Of a DNA stretch of 64,000 bases, positions 36,837 to 45,475 are shown piece after piece. The notes beneath the pieces are model-generated. The model was not told the DNA's origin. It worked only from the letters and a program-made list of their open reading frames with translations, and ran no database searches. Position numbers and translations under genes: made by a program. The DNA is from an uncultured Victivallaceae bacterium. Lineage in GTDB: Bacteria > Verrucomicrobiota > Lentisphaeria > Victivallales > Victivallaceae. The DNA is taken from assembly GCA_944392655.1 (NCBI GenBank), contig CALXXL010000001.1, positions 1-64,000 on the forward strand. The letters are read 5' to 3'. Positions within the stretch are counted from its first letter, which is position 1. Each line of letters starts with the position of its first letter.

Positions 36837-38369
36837 ATGAAACAAAGAAATATCGGAATAATTTTATCATATACCAATATCTTTTTAGGAATAGCCACCG
36901 GGATGTTTCTATCTGTATTCCTGTTAAGAAGATTAGGAGCGATTGACTACGGGGTTTATCAGGCAGTTGGGGCATTTGTTCATTGCCTTGTGCTATTGGA
37001 ATTTGGTACTGGCACCGTCATGGTTAGAAATCTTGTAGCATGTCTTGCCGGGGGACGCGATGATGATGCAATAAGACGTAATATCTCAACTATCTGGATA
37101 ATATCCTGTTTTTTAAACGCAATTATTTTTATTGTTTCTGTGGTTTTTTATTGTTCAATGGATTACATATATGCAAAATCTATGACGACGCCACAAATAG
37201 ATGAAGCTAAAAATATATTTATTTTTATGGTTTTATATCTGATGATGTCCTTTGCGATGCAAACTCTCAGTGGAATGGCATTGGCATTTGAGGATTATTC
37301 TTTTAAAGCCAAATTATTTATATTCAGAAACGTTTCTCGAACTATTTTTATTGTTGCTATGATCTTTTGGATTAATAAAGCAATTGTAATTGCTGTTGTT
37401 GATGCTTGCATATCAATATTATTGTTTTTATATACCTTTTTCTATTGCAAGGCAAAATTTAAAGTTCATATAGATTTTTCTCATTTTGATAAAGAAATTT
37501 TAAAAATGACGCTGCCTTTTTGTTTTGCTCTTTTTTTGCAAGTAATTGTCAATCAGTCCAATAGTACTGTTGGTAAGTTTATTATAAGCGTAATGCTATC
37601 TCCGGATAATGTGACATTGTATTCGCTTGGACTATATATATTTGAAATGTCTTCAGCGATTGCGACAATTCCTCTGAGCATGTATATGCCACAGATTGGT
37701 AAAGATGTCTGTGCCGGTATTGAGGGATTGGATTTAACAAAGCGTCTAATACAACCATCCCGTCTGATTGTCATTATCGCCGGGACAGTTGTCTTTGGGT
37801 TTGTTGCGACAGGCCGTCAGTTTATGAGCATAATGTACGGAGAAGAATACATCGGTGCTTGGATAATTGCTATATTATTGTTGATCCCCATGTTTATTAA
37901 TATGTCCGGAGTGTTGGTAATTAATGTTGTAGATATTAAAAACAAACGACATATATGTTCTATGATTATGGTAATAAGTACTTTAATAAACATTGTGGTT
38001 ATATTAATGATTATAAAACGGTTTGGCGTCATTAGCGTAGCTTGGGCCACTGGCGGCTCTATCATTTTAATGACTATGTTAACAAATTGGTATTATTCAA
38101 AAGGTATTGGTATAAAGGTTTTGTATCTATATTGGCACGCAAACAAAGGAATTTTATGTTATCAGATAATTGGCGCACTTATTGGATATGCGGTCGGAAT
38201 GGCTATTCATAATATATATTGCTCTTTTATTGCTAGTGGGGTGGTGTATTTGCTAGTGTCTTTTGGCGGATTCTGGCTTCGGGGTATGAATCCTGTTGAA
38301 AGAAATCTTTCTAAACAGCTGATTTTACGCATCAAAACAATTTATAATAAGAAGTTTAATTATAACTGA
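36837..38369 (+). CDS. Wzx-type flippase / oligosaccharide repeat-unit transporter
   Basis: A 510-aa polytopic membrane protein with about 12-14 hydrophobic segments. The opening RNIGIILSYTNIFLGIATGM and FLLRRLGAIDYGVYQAVGAF is typical of the MOP-superfamily polysaccharide exporters, as is GEEYIGAWIIAILLLIPMF further on. It would flip the undecaprenyl-linked repeat unit to the periplasmic side, working with the EpsG-like polymerase. Start: ATG 36837 (an in-frame TTG at 36831 adds two residues). No clear ribosome site. Confidence 0.88.
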   Translation: MKQRNIGIILSYTNIFLGIATGMFLSVFLLRRLGAIDYGVYQAVGAFVHCLVLLEFGTGTVMVRNLVACLAGGRDDDAIRRNISTIWIISCFLNAIIFIVSVVFYCSMDYIYAKSMTTPQIDEAKNIFIFMVLYLMMSFAMQTLSGMALAFEDYSFKAKLFIFRNVSRTIFIVAMIFWINKAIVIAVVDACISILLFLYTFFYCKAKFKVHIDFSHFDKEILKMTLPFCFALFLQVIVNQSNSTVGKFIISVMLSPDNVTLYSLGLYIFEMSSAIATIPLSMYMPQIGKDVCAGIEGLDLTKRLIQPSRLIVIIAGTVVFGFVATGRQFMSIMYGEEYIGAWIIAILLLIPMFINMSGVLVINVVDIKNKRHICSMIMVISTLINIVVILMIIKRFGVISVAWATGGSIILMTMLTNWYYSKGIGIKVLYLYWHANKGILCYQIIGALIGYAVGMAIHNIYCSFIASGVVYLLVSFGGFWLRGMNPVERNLSKQLILRIKTIYNKKFNYN

Positions 38370-38466
38370 TAACATTAGATATTTCGCGGTTTTATATTAT
38401 GATTAAAGAAAGAATATTTTGGGTTATTAATATTTAAATATAATATTAAAGACAGGAGAAATTGCC

Positions 38467-39495
38467 ATGTTTAATGATAAAGTTCTGCTTATTACCGGAG
38501 GAACCGGGTCGTTTGGGAATGCCGTTTTACGCCGTTTTTTGAATTCTGATATTCGTGAGATTCGCATATTTTCACGCGATGAGAAGAAACAGGACGATAT
38601 GCGCCATGAATTACAGAATCCCAAAGTTAAATTTTATATAGGCGATGTTCGCGATCGGCAGAGCATAGACGGCGTTATGAATGGCGTAGATTATGTTTTT
38701 CATGCTGCAGCTCTTAAACAAGTTCCAAGTTGCGAATTTTTCCCGTTGCAGGCTGTTCAGACCAATGTTTTGGGAACCAATAATGTTCTTGAGTCGGCCG
38801 TTGTTCACGGGATAAAGAATATAGTTGTTTTATCAACAGATAAGGCGGCATATCCTATTAATGCAATGGGAATATCAAAAGCAATGATGGAAAAGGTTGC
38901 CACTGCTAAAGGGCGGGCGTTAGGTAAAAATGCCAAGACTACGGTATGTTGTACCCGTTATGGCAATGTTATGGCATCGCGTGGCTCCGTTATTCCTTTA
39001 TGGGTTGATCAAATCAAGGCAGGAAAACCAATTACAATTACAGATCCTTCAATGACGCGTTTTATGATGACCCTTGATGATGCAGTTGATTTGGTTATTT
39101 ATGCTTGGCAACATGGAGAAAATGGCGATTTGTTTGTACAAAAGGCTCCTGCTGCCACATTGACCACATTAGCTACCGCGCTAAAAGAGTTGTATAATTC
39201 AAATACGGAAATCCGTATAATTGGTACACGTCATGGAGAAAAACTTTATGAAACGCTTGTTACCAGAGAGGAAATGGCAAAAGCGGTTGATATGGGCAAC
39301 TACTATCGCATTCCATGTGACTCGCGTGATTTGAATTATGATAAATATTTTATCGAAGGTTCTGAGGATGTGGCAAAAATTCAGGACTATCACTCTCACA
39401 ATACACTTCGTTTAGATGTCGCGGCCATGAAAAAATTACTGTTGAAATTATCTTTTATCAGAGAAGACTTGGGGATTGATTCAGAAAAAATCTAA
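38467..39495 (+). CDS. UDP-GlcNAc 4,6-dehydratase (5-inverting), CapE/WbjB/FnlA-like
   Basis: A 342-aa extended SDR that begins UDP-L-FucNAc synthesis. It has LITGGTGSFGNAVLRRF, IFSRDEKKQDDMRHE, VFHAAALKQVPSCEFFP, LSTDKAAYPINAMGISKAMME (Met in place of Tyr in the usual Tyr-x3-Lys, as in this subgroup) and CCTRYGNVMASRGSVIP. AGGAG precedes the ATG. The CapG-like partner is 2.2 kb upstream. Without CapF the end product may differ from FucNAc. Confidence 0.9.
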   Translation: MFNDKVLLITGGTGSFGNAVLRRFLNSDIREIRIFSRDEKKQDDMRHELQNPKVKFYIGDVRDRQSIDGVMNGVDYVFHAAALKQVPSCEFFPLQAVQTNVLGTNNVLESAVVHGIKNIVVLSTDKAAYPINAMGISKAMMEKVATAKGRALGKNAKTTVCCTRYGNVMASRGSVIPLWVDQIKAGKPITITDPSMTRFMMTLDDAVDLVIYAWQHGENGDLFVQKAPAATLTTLATALKELYNSNTEIRIIGTRHGEKLYETLVTREEMAKAVDMGNYYRIPCDSRDLNYDKYFIEGSEDVAKIQDYHSHNTLRLDVAAMKKLLLKLSFIREDLGIDSEKI

Positions 39496-39518
39496 GATAC
39501 GATCTGTACTTGTGCCTT

Positions 39519-40325
39519 ATGAAAAAATTTCTGTTGCGGGAATACTTCGATACAATATCGGCAGGGAGCAATGTGTATTGGCCTAAAAAAATATGCATTG
39601 GTTTATTAATATTTTGTGTGGTGTTGGGAGGTATTTTCCGTTTTCTTGCTTGGTGGCAGGATCCGGTTATTTCCCGCGATGGGCTTGTGTATATTCAATG
39701 GGCAGAAGATTTACAGTCCTACGGCGGGGATTTTGAGCTGCTTTCACGAACTCTTGGGCAATATCCTCAATCACCTTTATTTATTTCAATTTTGGCTTAT
39801 AATGTCGGTGGTATTTCGCCTCATGGCATTGGTGTTGCAATGAATATTATATTAGGGAGCTGCTTCCCGATATTGATTTTTGGAATATTGTATCAGATTG
39901 CCCGAGCGCCGGTGATTGGATTGACAGGTGCATTTTTCGCTGCAATTCATCCGACATTGATAAATTATTCTATAGAGCTGCAGCGAGAAATGGGATACCT
40001 GTTTTTTGTAGGATGTTTTTTTTGTTGTATCTTATATGAATTTCGCTATAGCAACTGGTATGCTGCTGCCGGTGCAGGAATATCTGCAGTTATAGCATTC
40101 TTTTTCCGCTATGAGGGGATAGAATTATTTCTTTTTGCTGTAATAGTTTTTGTCACAATGTTTTGCTGGAAAAAAGTTACACTGAAAGAGATATTCAATC
40201 ATGTTATCATATTTATTGTTGCTTCATGTTTATGTATCGGGGGCGTTCTGGCAATAACAGGAAAAGCACCCAAGGCATGGCTTCGAGACGATCTTAAAAA
40301 AATAGAGAAATATATTCATGTTTAA
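39519..40325 (+). CDS. GT39-like membrane glycosyltransferase, N-terminal half of a split gene
   Basis: A 268-aa membrane protein with about seven hydrophobic segments. The first periplasmic loop has WWQDPVISRDGLVYIQWAEDL, with an Asp as expected for GT-C enzymes that use undecaprenyl-phosphate sugars. It ends at a TAA (40323-40325). The frame then continues without any shift: 7 sense codons lead to the Met of the next ORF at 40347. Read through, the product would be about 665 aa, a normal length for this family. ATG 39519 is chosen over the TTG at 39510. Confidence 0.75.
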   Translation: MKKFLLREYFDTISAGSNVYWPKKICIGLLIFCVVLGGIFRFLAWWQDPVISRDGLVYIQWAEDLQSYGGDFELLSRTLGQYPQSPLFISILAYNVGGISPHGIGVAMNIILGSCFPILIFGILYQIARAPVIGLTGAFFAAIHPTLINYSIELQREMGYLFFVGCFFCCILYEFRYSNWYAAAGAGISAVIAFFFRYEGIELFLFAVIVFVTMFCWKKVTLKEIFNHVIIFIVASCLCIGGVLAITGKAPKAWLRDDLKKIEKYIHV

Positions 40326-40346
40326 ATTACGCGGATAGCTGTCAAT

Positions 40347-41516
40347 ATGTTATCGAATATTATAGATGTAGCGTTTGAACCTTTTCTTATCTCATCGCTC
40401 GTGGGCATAATTCTTATTTGTATCACCCATGAAAAGGGGGAGAAGTTGCGGTTGCATAGGTTGTTGTTAATAATCCTAATCTTAATGTTATCATGGCGAT
40501 TTATATTGGGGACAAAGTCAAGTCGTCATTGGGCTGTTATCATATTTCCTATTTTGACTTATAGTGGGATTTTCTGTTGGAGTATTGCTCGAAATTGGAA
40601 AATTTCGCTACTGCTGATAATAATTATAGGAGGTATTGCCATAGGAAAAAATCTACATATAAATCCATATAGCAAGTATCTGCTAAACGCATCAGAGGCA
40701 ATAATTGCAGATGCCAAGAACTATAAACACCCAATTATTATAGAGGCAGGAGATTCCAGTGTGTCTAGATTAAAATATTATACAGGTATGCCTGCTATAT
40801 ATGATGATTTTTCCGCAGATTATATGCAGCATGAAATGCAGGGGTTGCGTGGGCTTTATGACGTTGTCTATTTGGTATTTAATGCATCTGATCGTTTAAA
40901 TGTAAATAAATCCCTGGAACTGCAGCGATTTAATGCTGAATTAATATTTGAGCAATTTCGTAATCGGAAAGAAAAAGATAAAATTTATATTTATCGAATT
41001 CCGGTGGAAAAAATGTCAGAACCGCTTTATGGTGGAGAAATATTATTTCGCAATGGAGATTTTGAAGAATTAGCGCCGCAACAAATACCAGGAGGAAGTA
41101 AACCCAAATTATGGGGTACAACATATGGGCTGGGGGTACCGTTGGAGTGTCAGACAACAACAGAAAATGTCATTAACGGAACACGTTCATTGTATTTACA
41201 ATACTTTCTTAAATTCACCTTATTTCCTCTTACCAGAGTAAAAATTTCAGACGATGGCATTTTCTCTTTCTGGATAGCTAATGCTGATGGTGCTACATTA
41301 TGGGTAAGAGTTCATGTTGTTGGAGCCAATGGAAAGCTTAGACGCGTTGACCATTTAGTACAGGTCCCTATTAATACTAACCAAAAGCATCAATTCCAAT
41401 TCTATCTTAAGGCAGATGACTATTTGCCAGATGATACAATTAGTGTACACTGGTCTATCATGTCTCCCGAAGGATGTCAAATGGACGATATAGAGTTTTA
41501 TAGGAATACTAATTAA
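40347..41516 (+). CDS. C-terminal half of the split GT39-like gene, with a CBM-like tail
   Basis: A 389-aa ORF in the same frame as the preceding gene, beginning 21 nt after its stop. It starts with three or four hydrophobic segments (SSLVGIILICITHEK, LLLIILILMLSWRFILG, LLLIIIIGGIAIGK) and LGTKSSRHWAVIIFPILTYSG, the second membrane block seen in GT39-type enzymes. From about residue 230 a soluble domain begins with FRNGDFEELAPQQ, the sort of sequence that opens carbohydrate-binding (CBM4/9-like) jelly rolls. No ribosome site precedes its ATG, which argues that it is part of a once continuous gene. It may be untranslated today. Confidence 0.65.
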   Translation: MLSNIIDVAFEPFLISSLVGIILICITHEKGEKLRLHRLLLIILILMLSWRFILGTKSSRHWAVIIFPILTYSGIFCWSIARNWKISLLLIIIIGGIAIGKNLHINPYSKYLLNASEAIIADAKNYKHPIIIEAGDSSVSRLKYYTGMPAIYDDFSADYMQHEMQGLRGLYDVVYLVFNASDRLNVNKSLELQRFNAELIFEQFRNRKEKDKIYIYRIPVEKMSEPLYGGEILFRNGDFEELAPQQIPGGSKPKLWGTTYGLGVPLECQTTTENVINGTRSLYLQYFLKFTLFPLTRVKISDDGIFSFWIANADGATLWVRVHVVGANGKLRRVDHLVQVPINTNQKHQFQFYLKADDYLPDDTISVHWSIMSPEGCQMDDIEFYRNTN

Positions 41517-41536
41517 CGATGTAACCGAGGTGTAAA

Positions 41537-43453
41537 TTATCGGAGACTGGCAGGATGGTATGTTGTTACAATTCGTTGGAGATATTCTCGCAGTTTTTCT
41601 TCGTTATTGATAATAATAATTTCGTTAAGTTCCGGTAAACTCTTTTCAAGTAAGATTTTATAATCAAACGGTAACTGATGGCTGATGAAGATCTTTTCAT
41701 GTGTAGTGGAGTCCTGGCCTTCTTCGGCAAGATTCAGTTCTTCATATAGCTTTTCTCCCGGACGTAATCCGCAGAATTCTATTGGAATATCTTCGTATGG
41801 GCGCAATCCGGAAAGTCGGATCAGGTTTTCTGCCAGCTCGACAATTTTAACCGGTTTACCCATATCAAGAATAAATATTTCACCGCCTTTTGCCATAGCA
41901 CCCGCTTGAAGTACCAACCGTGCTGCTTCTGGAATTGTCATGAAATAACGAACAATATCAGGATGGGTGACAGGTAAAGGCTTGCCGGCTTTTATCAATC
42001 GTGTGAATAGGGGGATGACACTGCCGTTGCTGCCAAGTACATTGCCAAAACGTACTGCGGCAAATTCCGTTTTCCCCGGTTCATTAAGCGATTGAATCAC
42101 CATTTCACATAATCTTTTACTGGCCCCCATTACATTAGTTGGGTTGACAGCTTTGTCCGTAGAAATAAGGACAAATCTTTTCGCTCCCCATTTTTTTGCG
42201 GATATAGCGGTATTATAGGTACCAAAAACATTATTTTTGATAGCTTCTTTAGGAGAATCCTCCATTAATGGGACGTGCTTGTGGGCTGCGGCATGGAATA
42301 CTACTTCCGGGCGGAATTTTGCAAACACATCATCCATACGGTTCAGATCTCTTACTGAACCAATTAAAATTTTTATCGGCAGATCCGGGTGGGAGAGTTT
42401 CAATTCCTGCTGTAAATCATAGGCGTTGTTTTCATAGATATCGAAAACAACCAGGAGCTTGGGGGCGAAATTGGCAATCTGGCGGCATAATTCAGAACCG
42501 ATTGAGCCGCCTCCTCCGGAGACCAGAATGACCTTGCCGGAAAGAAAACTCTTCACCTGGTCAAGATTCAGCAAAGATTCCTCGCGTCCCAGGAGATCGG
42601 TAATTTTAACTTCCCGAATTTGATTTATGGTAATCTGTTCTTCAACGATTTCGCGGAGGCTTGGAACTGTCAATAGCCGGCATTTAGTCTTGTTGCATAT
42701 TTCCAGAATCTTTTTCCGTTCTGCGTTTGAGCAAGACGGCATAGAAAGGATAATAAGCTTCACATGATATTTTCTTACCGCTACTGGGATCATATCGCGT
42801 CCGCCGATAATTGGTACTCCGTCCAGCTTCATGCCTTTTTTAAGAGGATCATCATCAATGATTACCACGGGATTGGCTTTTAATTTTGTATCATATCCGA
42901 TTTCAGCCAATAATTTTCTTCCGGCATATCCGGCTCCGATAATCATAGTTGGAGTACCTTCAAAATCCGGATTTATTCCGCGGCTTAACGGCCATTTGCG
43001 GTAGTTGCCCCAATATACTTTCAGGACTCTCGATATTCGTATGCTGAGTCGCGGTGCCAGCAAAAGAATGGTATCAAAAATAAATAATAATGGGTAAATG
43101 CCGTTTGGGATATTGAAGTCGGCAAGGACCCAAATACAGGAAACGGTGAATATAACTACACCAATAAAGTTCCATATTACTTCAGATAGAAATTCTGGAA
43201 TACTGGCAAAACTCCAAATATTGCGGTAAATTCCACCCAGCACGAAAAGAATAAGTTGTACTCCTATCCATGAGAGTACATATGGGAAATAAAAATTCAC
43301 ACCAATTTGAAAGCCGCTGGATGATATTGCCAAGTTGTTACAAATTAAAAGCGCCATGAAATAGGCGACATTCAAAAAGAAAAAGTCAACAAATAACCAG
43401 CCGAAGCGCAATACGGTGCCGAACCAGGATCTGTTAATAAATTGAATACTCAT
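41537..43453 (-). CDS. UDP-GlcNAc 4,6-dehydratase, membrane type (PglF/CapD/WbpM-like)
   Basis: A 638-aa protein with four N-terminal membrane helices, a CoA-binding-like domain (MIIGAGYAGRKLLAEIG, about residue 170) and a C-terminal SDR domain. The SDR part has VSGGGGSIGSELCRQI, FHAAAHKHVPLMEDSP, ISTDKAVNPTNVMGASKRLCE and RFGNVLGSNGSVIPLF. Such enzymes form UDP-4-keto-6-deoxy-GlcNAc, the substrate of the aminotransferase at 22.6 kb. It is on the minus strand, 24 nt downstream of the NusG-like gene, and meets the main locus end-to-end with a 20-nt gap and no terminator. Confidence 0.93.
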   Translation of the reverse strand: MSIQFINRSWFGTVLRFGWLFVDFFFLNVAYFMALLICNNLAISSSGFQIGVNFYFPYVLSWIGVQLILFVLGGIYRNIWSFASIPEFLSEVIWNFIGVVIFTVSCIWVLADFNIPNGIYPLLFIFDTILLLAPRLSIRISRVLKVYWGNYRKWPLSRGINPDFEGTPTMIIGAGYAGRKLLAEIGYDTKLKANPVVIIDDDPLKKGMKLDGVPIIGGRDMIPVAVRKYHVKLIILSMPSCSNAERKKILEICNKTKCRLLTVPSLREIVEEQITINQIREVKITDLLGREESLLNLDQVKSFLSGKVILVSGGGGSIGSELCRQIANFAPKLLVVFDIYENNAYDLQQELKLSHPDLPIKILIGSVRDLNRMDDVFAKFRPEVVFHAAAHKHVPLMEDSPKEAIKNNVFGTYNTAISAKKWGAKRFVLISTDKAVNPTNVMGASKRLCEMVIQSLNEPGKTEFAAVRFGNVLGSNGSVIPLFTRLIKAGKPLPVTHPDIVRYFMTIPEAARLVLQAGAMAKGGEIFILDMGKPVKIVELAENLIRLSGLRPYEDIPIEFCGLRPGEKLYEELNLAEEGQDSTTHEKIFISHQLPFDYKILLEKSLPELNEIIIINNEEKLREYLQRIVTTYHPASLR

Positions 43454-43477
43454 TGTCTCCTCATCAATTATTGTATT

Positions 43478-44047
43478 TCAAGCAGTTATTTTCTCTAATA
43501 TTTCAGCGGAAACGGGATATTCTATATTACGATTCAAAATAGATATATTTACTACAATAGAATCGCACTCATCATTTCTCCGGATTACCTCTGTTGTTAA
43601 TCCTTTTAATGGACCTTCTGTAATTAGAACCCGGTCGCCTTTCTGGATACCGGGGTTGATTAAAACTCTTTCTTTCTGAGCCAGGAGTTCAAATCTGCGT
43701 AGTGCATTTAACTCTTCAATTAATTTATTTTCGGCGGCAGCAGAACGTAAAAGCTCAATATGGATAATGTTGTTATCAGTTTTCTTAAGTTCCGTCCGTT
43801 CTTCGTCATTGACCGCCAGAAATATATATCCCGGCAGCATCGGTTTCTGAGATATTACCTTTGTGCCGTGATGCATTCTGCCGACGGCCATTAGTGGCAG
43901 ATAGCACATGATACCTTTGCCGTTTAAACTGAGCGCGGTTTTTTTTTCAGAACGTGGACGCAAATAAGCGAACCCCCAATATTTTTGGGGAACTTTATTT
44001 ATATATTGACTTTCAGAAAGATCTTCAAAAACCACAAATTTCTCCAT
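43478..44047 (-). CDS. NusG/RfaH-family transcription antiterminator
   Basis: A 189-aa protein with an N-terminal NGN domain (WGFAYLRPRSEKKTALSL, CYLPLMAVGRMHHGTKVISQ, LPGYIFLAV) and a C-terminal KOW domain (INPGIQKGDRVLITEGPLKGLTTEV). The sequence suits the specialised paralogues RfaH, UpxY or LoaP that help RNA polymerase through long polysaccharide operons. It is co-directional with the dehydratase next to it, but opposite to the main locus, so it would have to act in trans there. No ribosome site is obvious. Confidence 0.88.
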   Translation of the reverse strand: MEKFVVFEDLSESQYINKVPQKYWGFAYLRPRSEKKTALSLNGKGIMCYLPLMAVGRMHHGTKVISQKPMLPGYIFLAVNDEERTELKKTDNNIIHIELLRSAAAENKLIEELNALRRFELLAQKERVLINPGIQKGDRVLITEGPLKGLTTEVIRRNDECDSIVVNISILNRNIEYPVSAEILEKITA

Positions 44048-44330
44048 GCCGCAGCACCGTCATAGGAAATACAATTTCCAATGACGATCTGATTAAAAAA
44101 TTTTTCACAGGCCATATCACATTATGATAAATGCAACATCGCAGTTACAAAAGGTACAGGGAGCATTTTTTAACAAAAAATTTATTGCTGAAAATATATG
44201 CTTTAAAAAGCACCTGTACACAACTACCGATTAATATAACGTTCAATAACTGAAATAGCAAATCTGAATTATTGGAATGAGGTTATAAATTAAGAAAATA
44301 CAGCTTTTATTCTGTTTTGTGTATATTAAG

Positions 44331-44528
44331 TTAATAAACAGATGGCACATTATAACGACGTTGTATTTCCGGAGTAAAAGAGGGACGTGAAACCGGCATG
44401 TCAGGCACCATTTTGGACCCTGATACATGATTTTCTCCTCTTCCGGCCGCTTTGTGGCCTGTATTATCGTGCAAAACATGACCGGATTTCACTTCCCGCC
44501 AGTTATAATACTGTTCGCAGTAGGTCAA
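44331..44528 (-). CDS. Doubtful small ORF between the glycyl radical operon and the antiterminator
   Basis: The 545 nt between 44048 and 44592 hold no long gene. On the minus strand a 65-codon frame (TTG start) runs to 44331; it reads RGENHVSGSKMVPDMPVSRP and ends RRYNVPSVY. A shorter 26-residue peptide could start at an internal ATG (44411). An overlapping frame has a better ribosome site (AGGAG before an ATG at 44429) but a less protein-like product. I do not recognise any of them. The remainder of the gap is AT-rich and probably carries the promoter of the NusG-like gene. Confidence 0.25.
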   Translation of the reverse strand: MTYCEQYYNWREVKSGHVLHDNTGHKAAGRGENHVSGSKMVPDMPVSRPSFTPEIQRRYNVPSVY

Positions 44529-44592
44529 ATTATGTCATAGCAATTGAAATCCGGTTGCAAAAATATAAAAAAATCAATATTTATATTTTTTC

Positions 44593-45474
44593 TTACGCCA
44601 AATAAAAGTTACCGAGTATATTTTGATAACGTTTCAGCTCATTGTCATCTGCAACAGGAAATGGCGGCTGTGGCGAATGGCAGAGACGAATCAGTTTATC
44701 CTGTCCGAATGGATGATACGGTTCCGGGTGAATTCCTGTAACATTACATAATTTCCCGGCAAGTTCGACCAATTGCAGTATATCATGATCGTCGTCATTC
44801 ACTCCATGGATCAATGGAGTCCGCAGCTCTATAACAGCTCCAGTCTCATTTAATTTATGGAGATTTTCAAGTATTATTGAGTTATCCACTCCGGTAAATG
44901 CCAGGTGTTTATCCGGAGCAATACATTTTACATCATACAGCCACAAGTCGACAAGTGGGAGAATTTGCCTGATAATATCCCAATTGGCATAGCCGCAGGT
45001 TTCCACTGCCGTATGCCAGTTTTTCTCTTTTGCAAGTTTCAGAAGGGCAATAGAGAATTTCGGTTGAAATAAAGGCTCTCCTCCGGATAGGGTTATGCCG
45101 CCGCCGTTATTATAGTATGCTGAATCTTTTTCTAATGTGTCAATAACATTTTCCGCCGTCACTGTTTGACCGGAAACAGTTAATGCCTTAGTTGGGCAAA
45201 CTTTGGCACATTGTCCGCATCCTTTACAAGGGTTCGGAGTAAACTGATGGATGCGAGAAGCGAGTGTATGACAACCGCACGCACAGTATTTCTCGCATAA
45301 ACCGCAATTAAGACACTTTTCTTTAAAAAACATGATTTCCGGTTTAATTGAGTGTGACTCCGGATTATGACACCATTGGCAGCGCAATGGGCATCCTTTG
45401 AAAAAGACAACGCTTCTGATGCCTGGCCCATCGGTAAGTGCAAACCTGGCAATATCAAATATCACGCCTGTCAT
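44593..45474 (-). CDS. Glycyl-radical enzyme activating enzyme (radical SAM)
   Basis: A 293-aa PFL-activase-type protein that makes the glycyl radical on its partner enzyme using S-adenosylmethionine. The radical SAM cluster motif is in FFKGCPLRCQWCHNPES (C-x3-C-x2-C). Two further [4Fe-4S] ferredoxin-like motifs follow (CLNCGLCEKYC and CKGCGQCAKVC), as in the activases of glycerol dehydratase-type enzymes, and then GGITLSGGEPLFQP. It starts 1 nt after the partner gene's stop, so the two are co-translated. Confidence 0.95.
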   Translation of the reverse strand: MTGVIFDIARFALTDGPGIRSVVFFKGCPLRCQWCHNPESHSIKPEIMFFKEKCLNCGLCEKYCACGCHTLASRIHQFTPNPCKGCGQCAKVCPTKALTVSGQTVTAENVIDTLEKDSAYYNNGGGITLSGGEPLFQPKFSIALLKLAKEKNWHTAVETCGYANWDIIRQILPLVDLWLYDVKCIAPDKHLAFTGVDNSIILENLHKLNETGAVIELRTPLIHGVNDDDHDILQLVELAGKLCNVTGIHPEPYHPFGQDKLIRLCHSPQPPFPVADDNELKRYQNILGNFYLA

Positions 45475-45475
45475 A

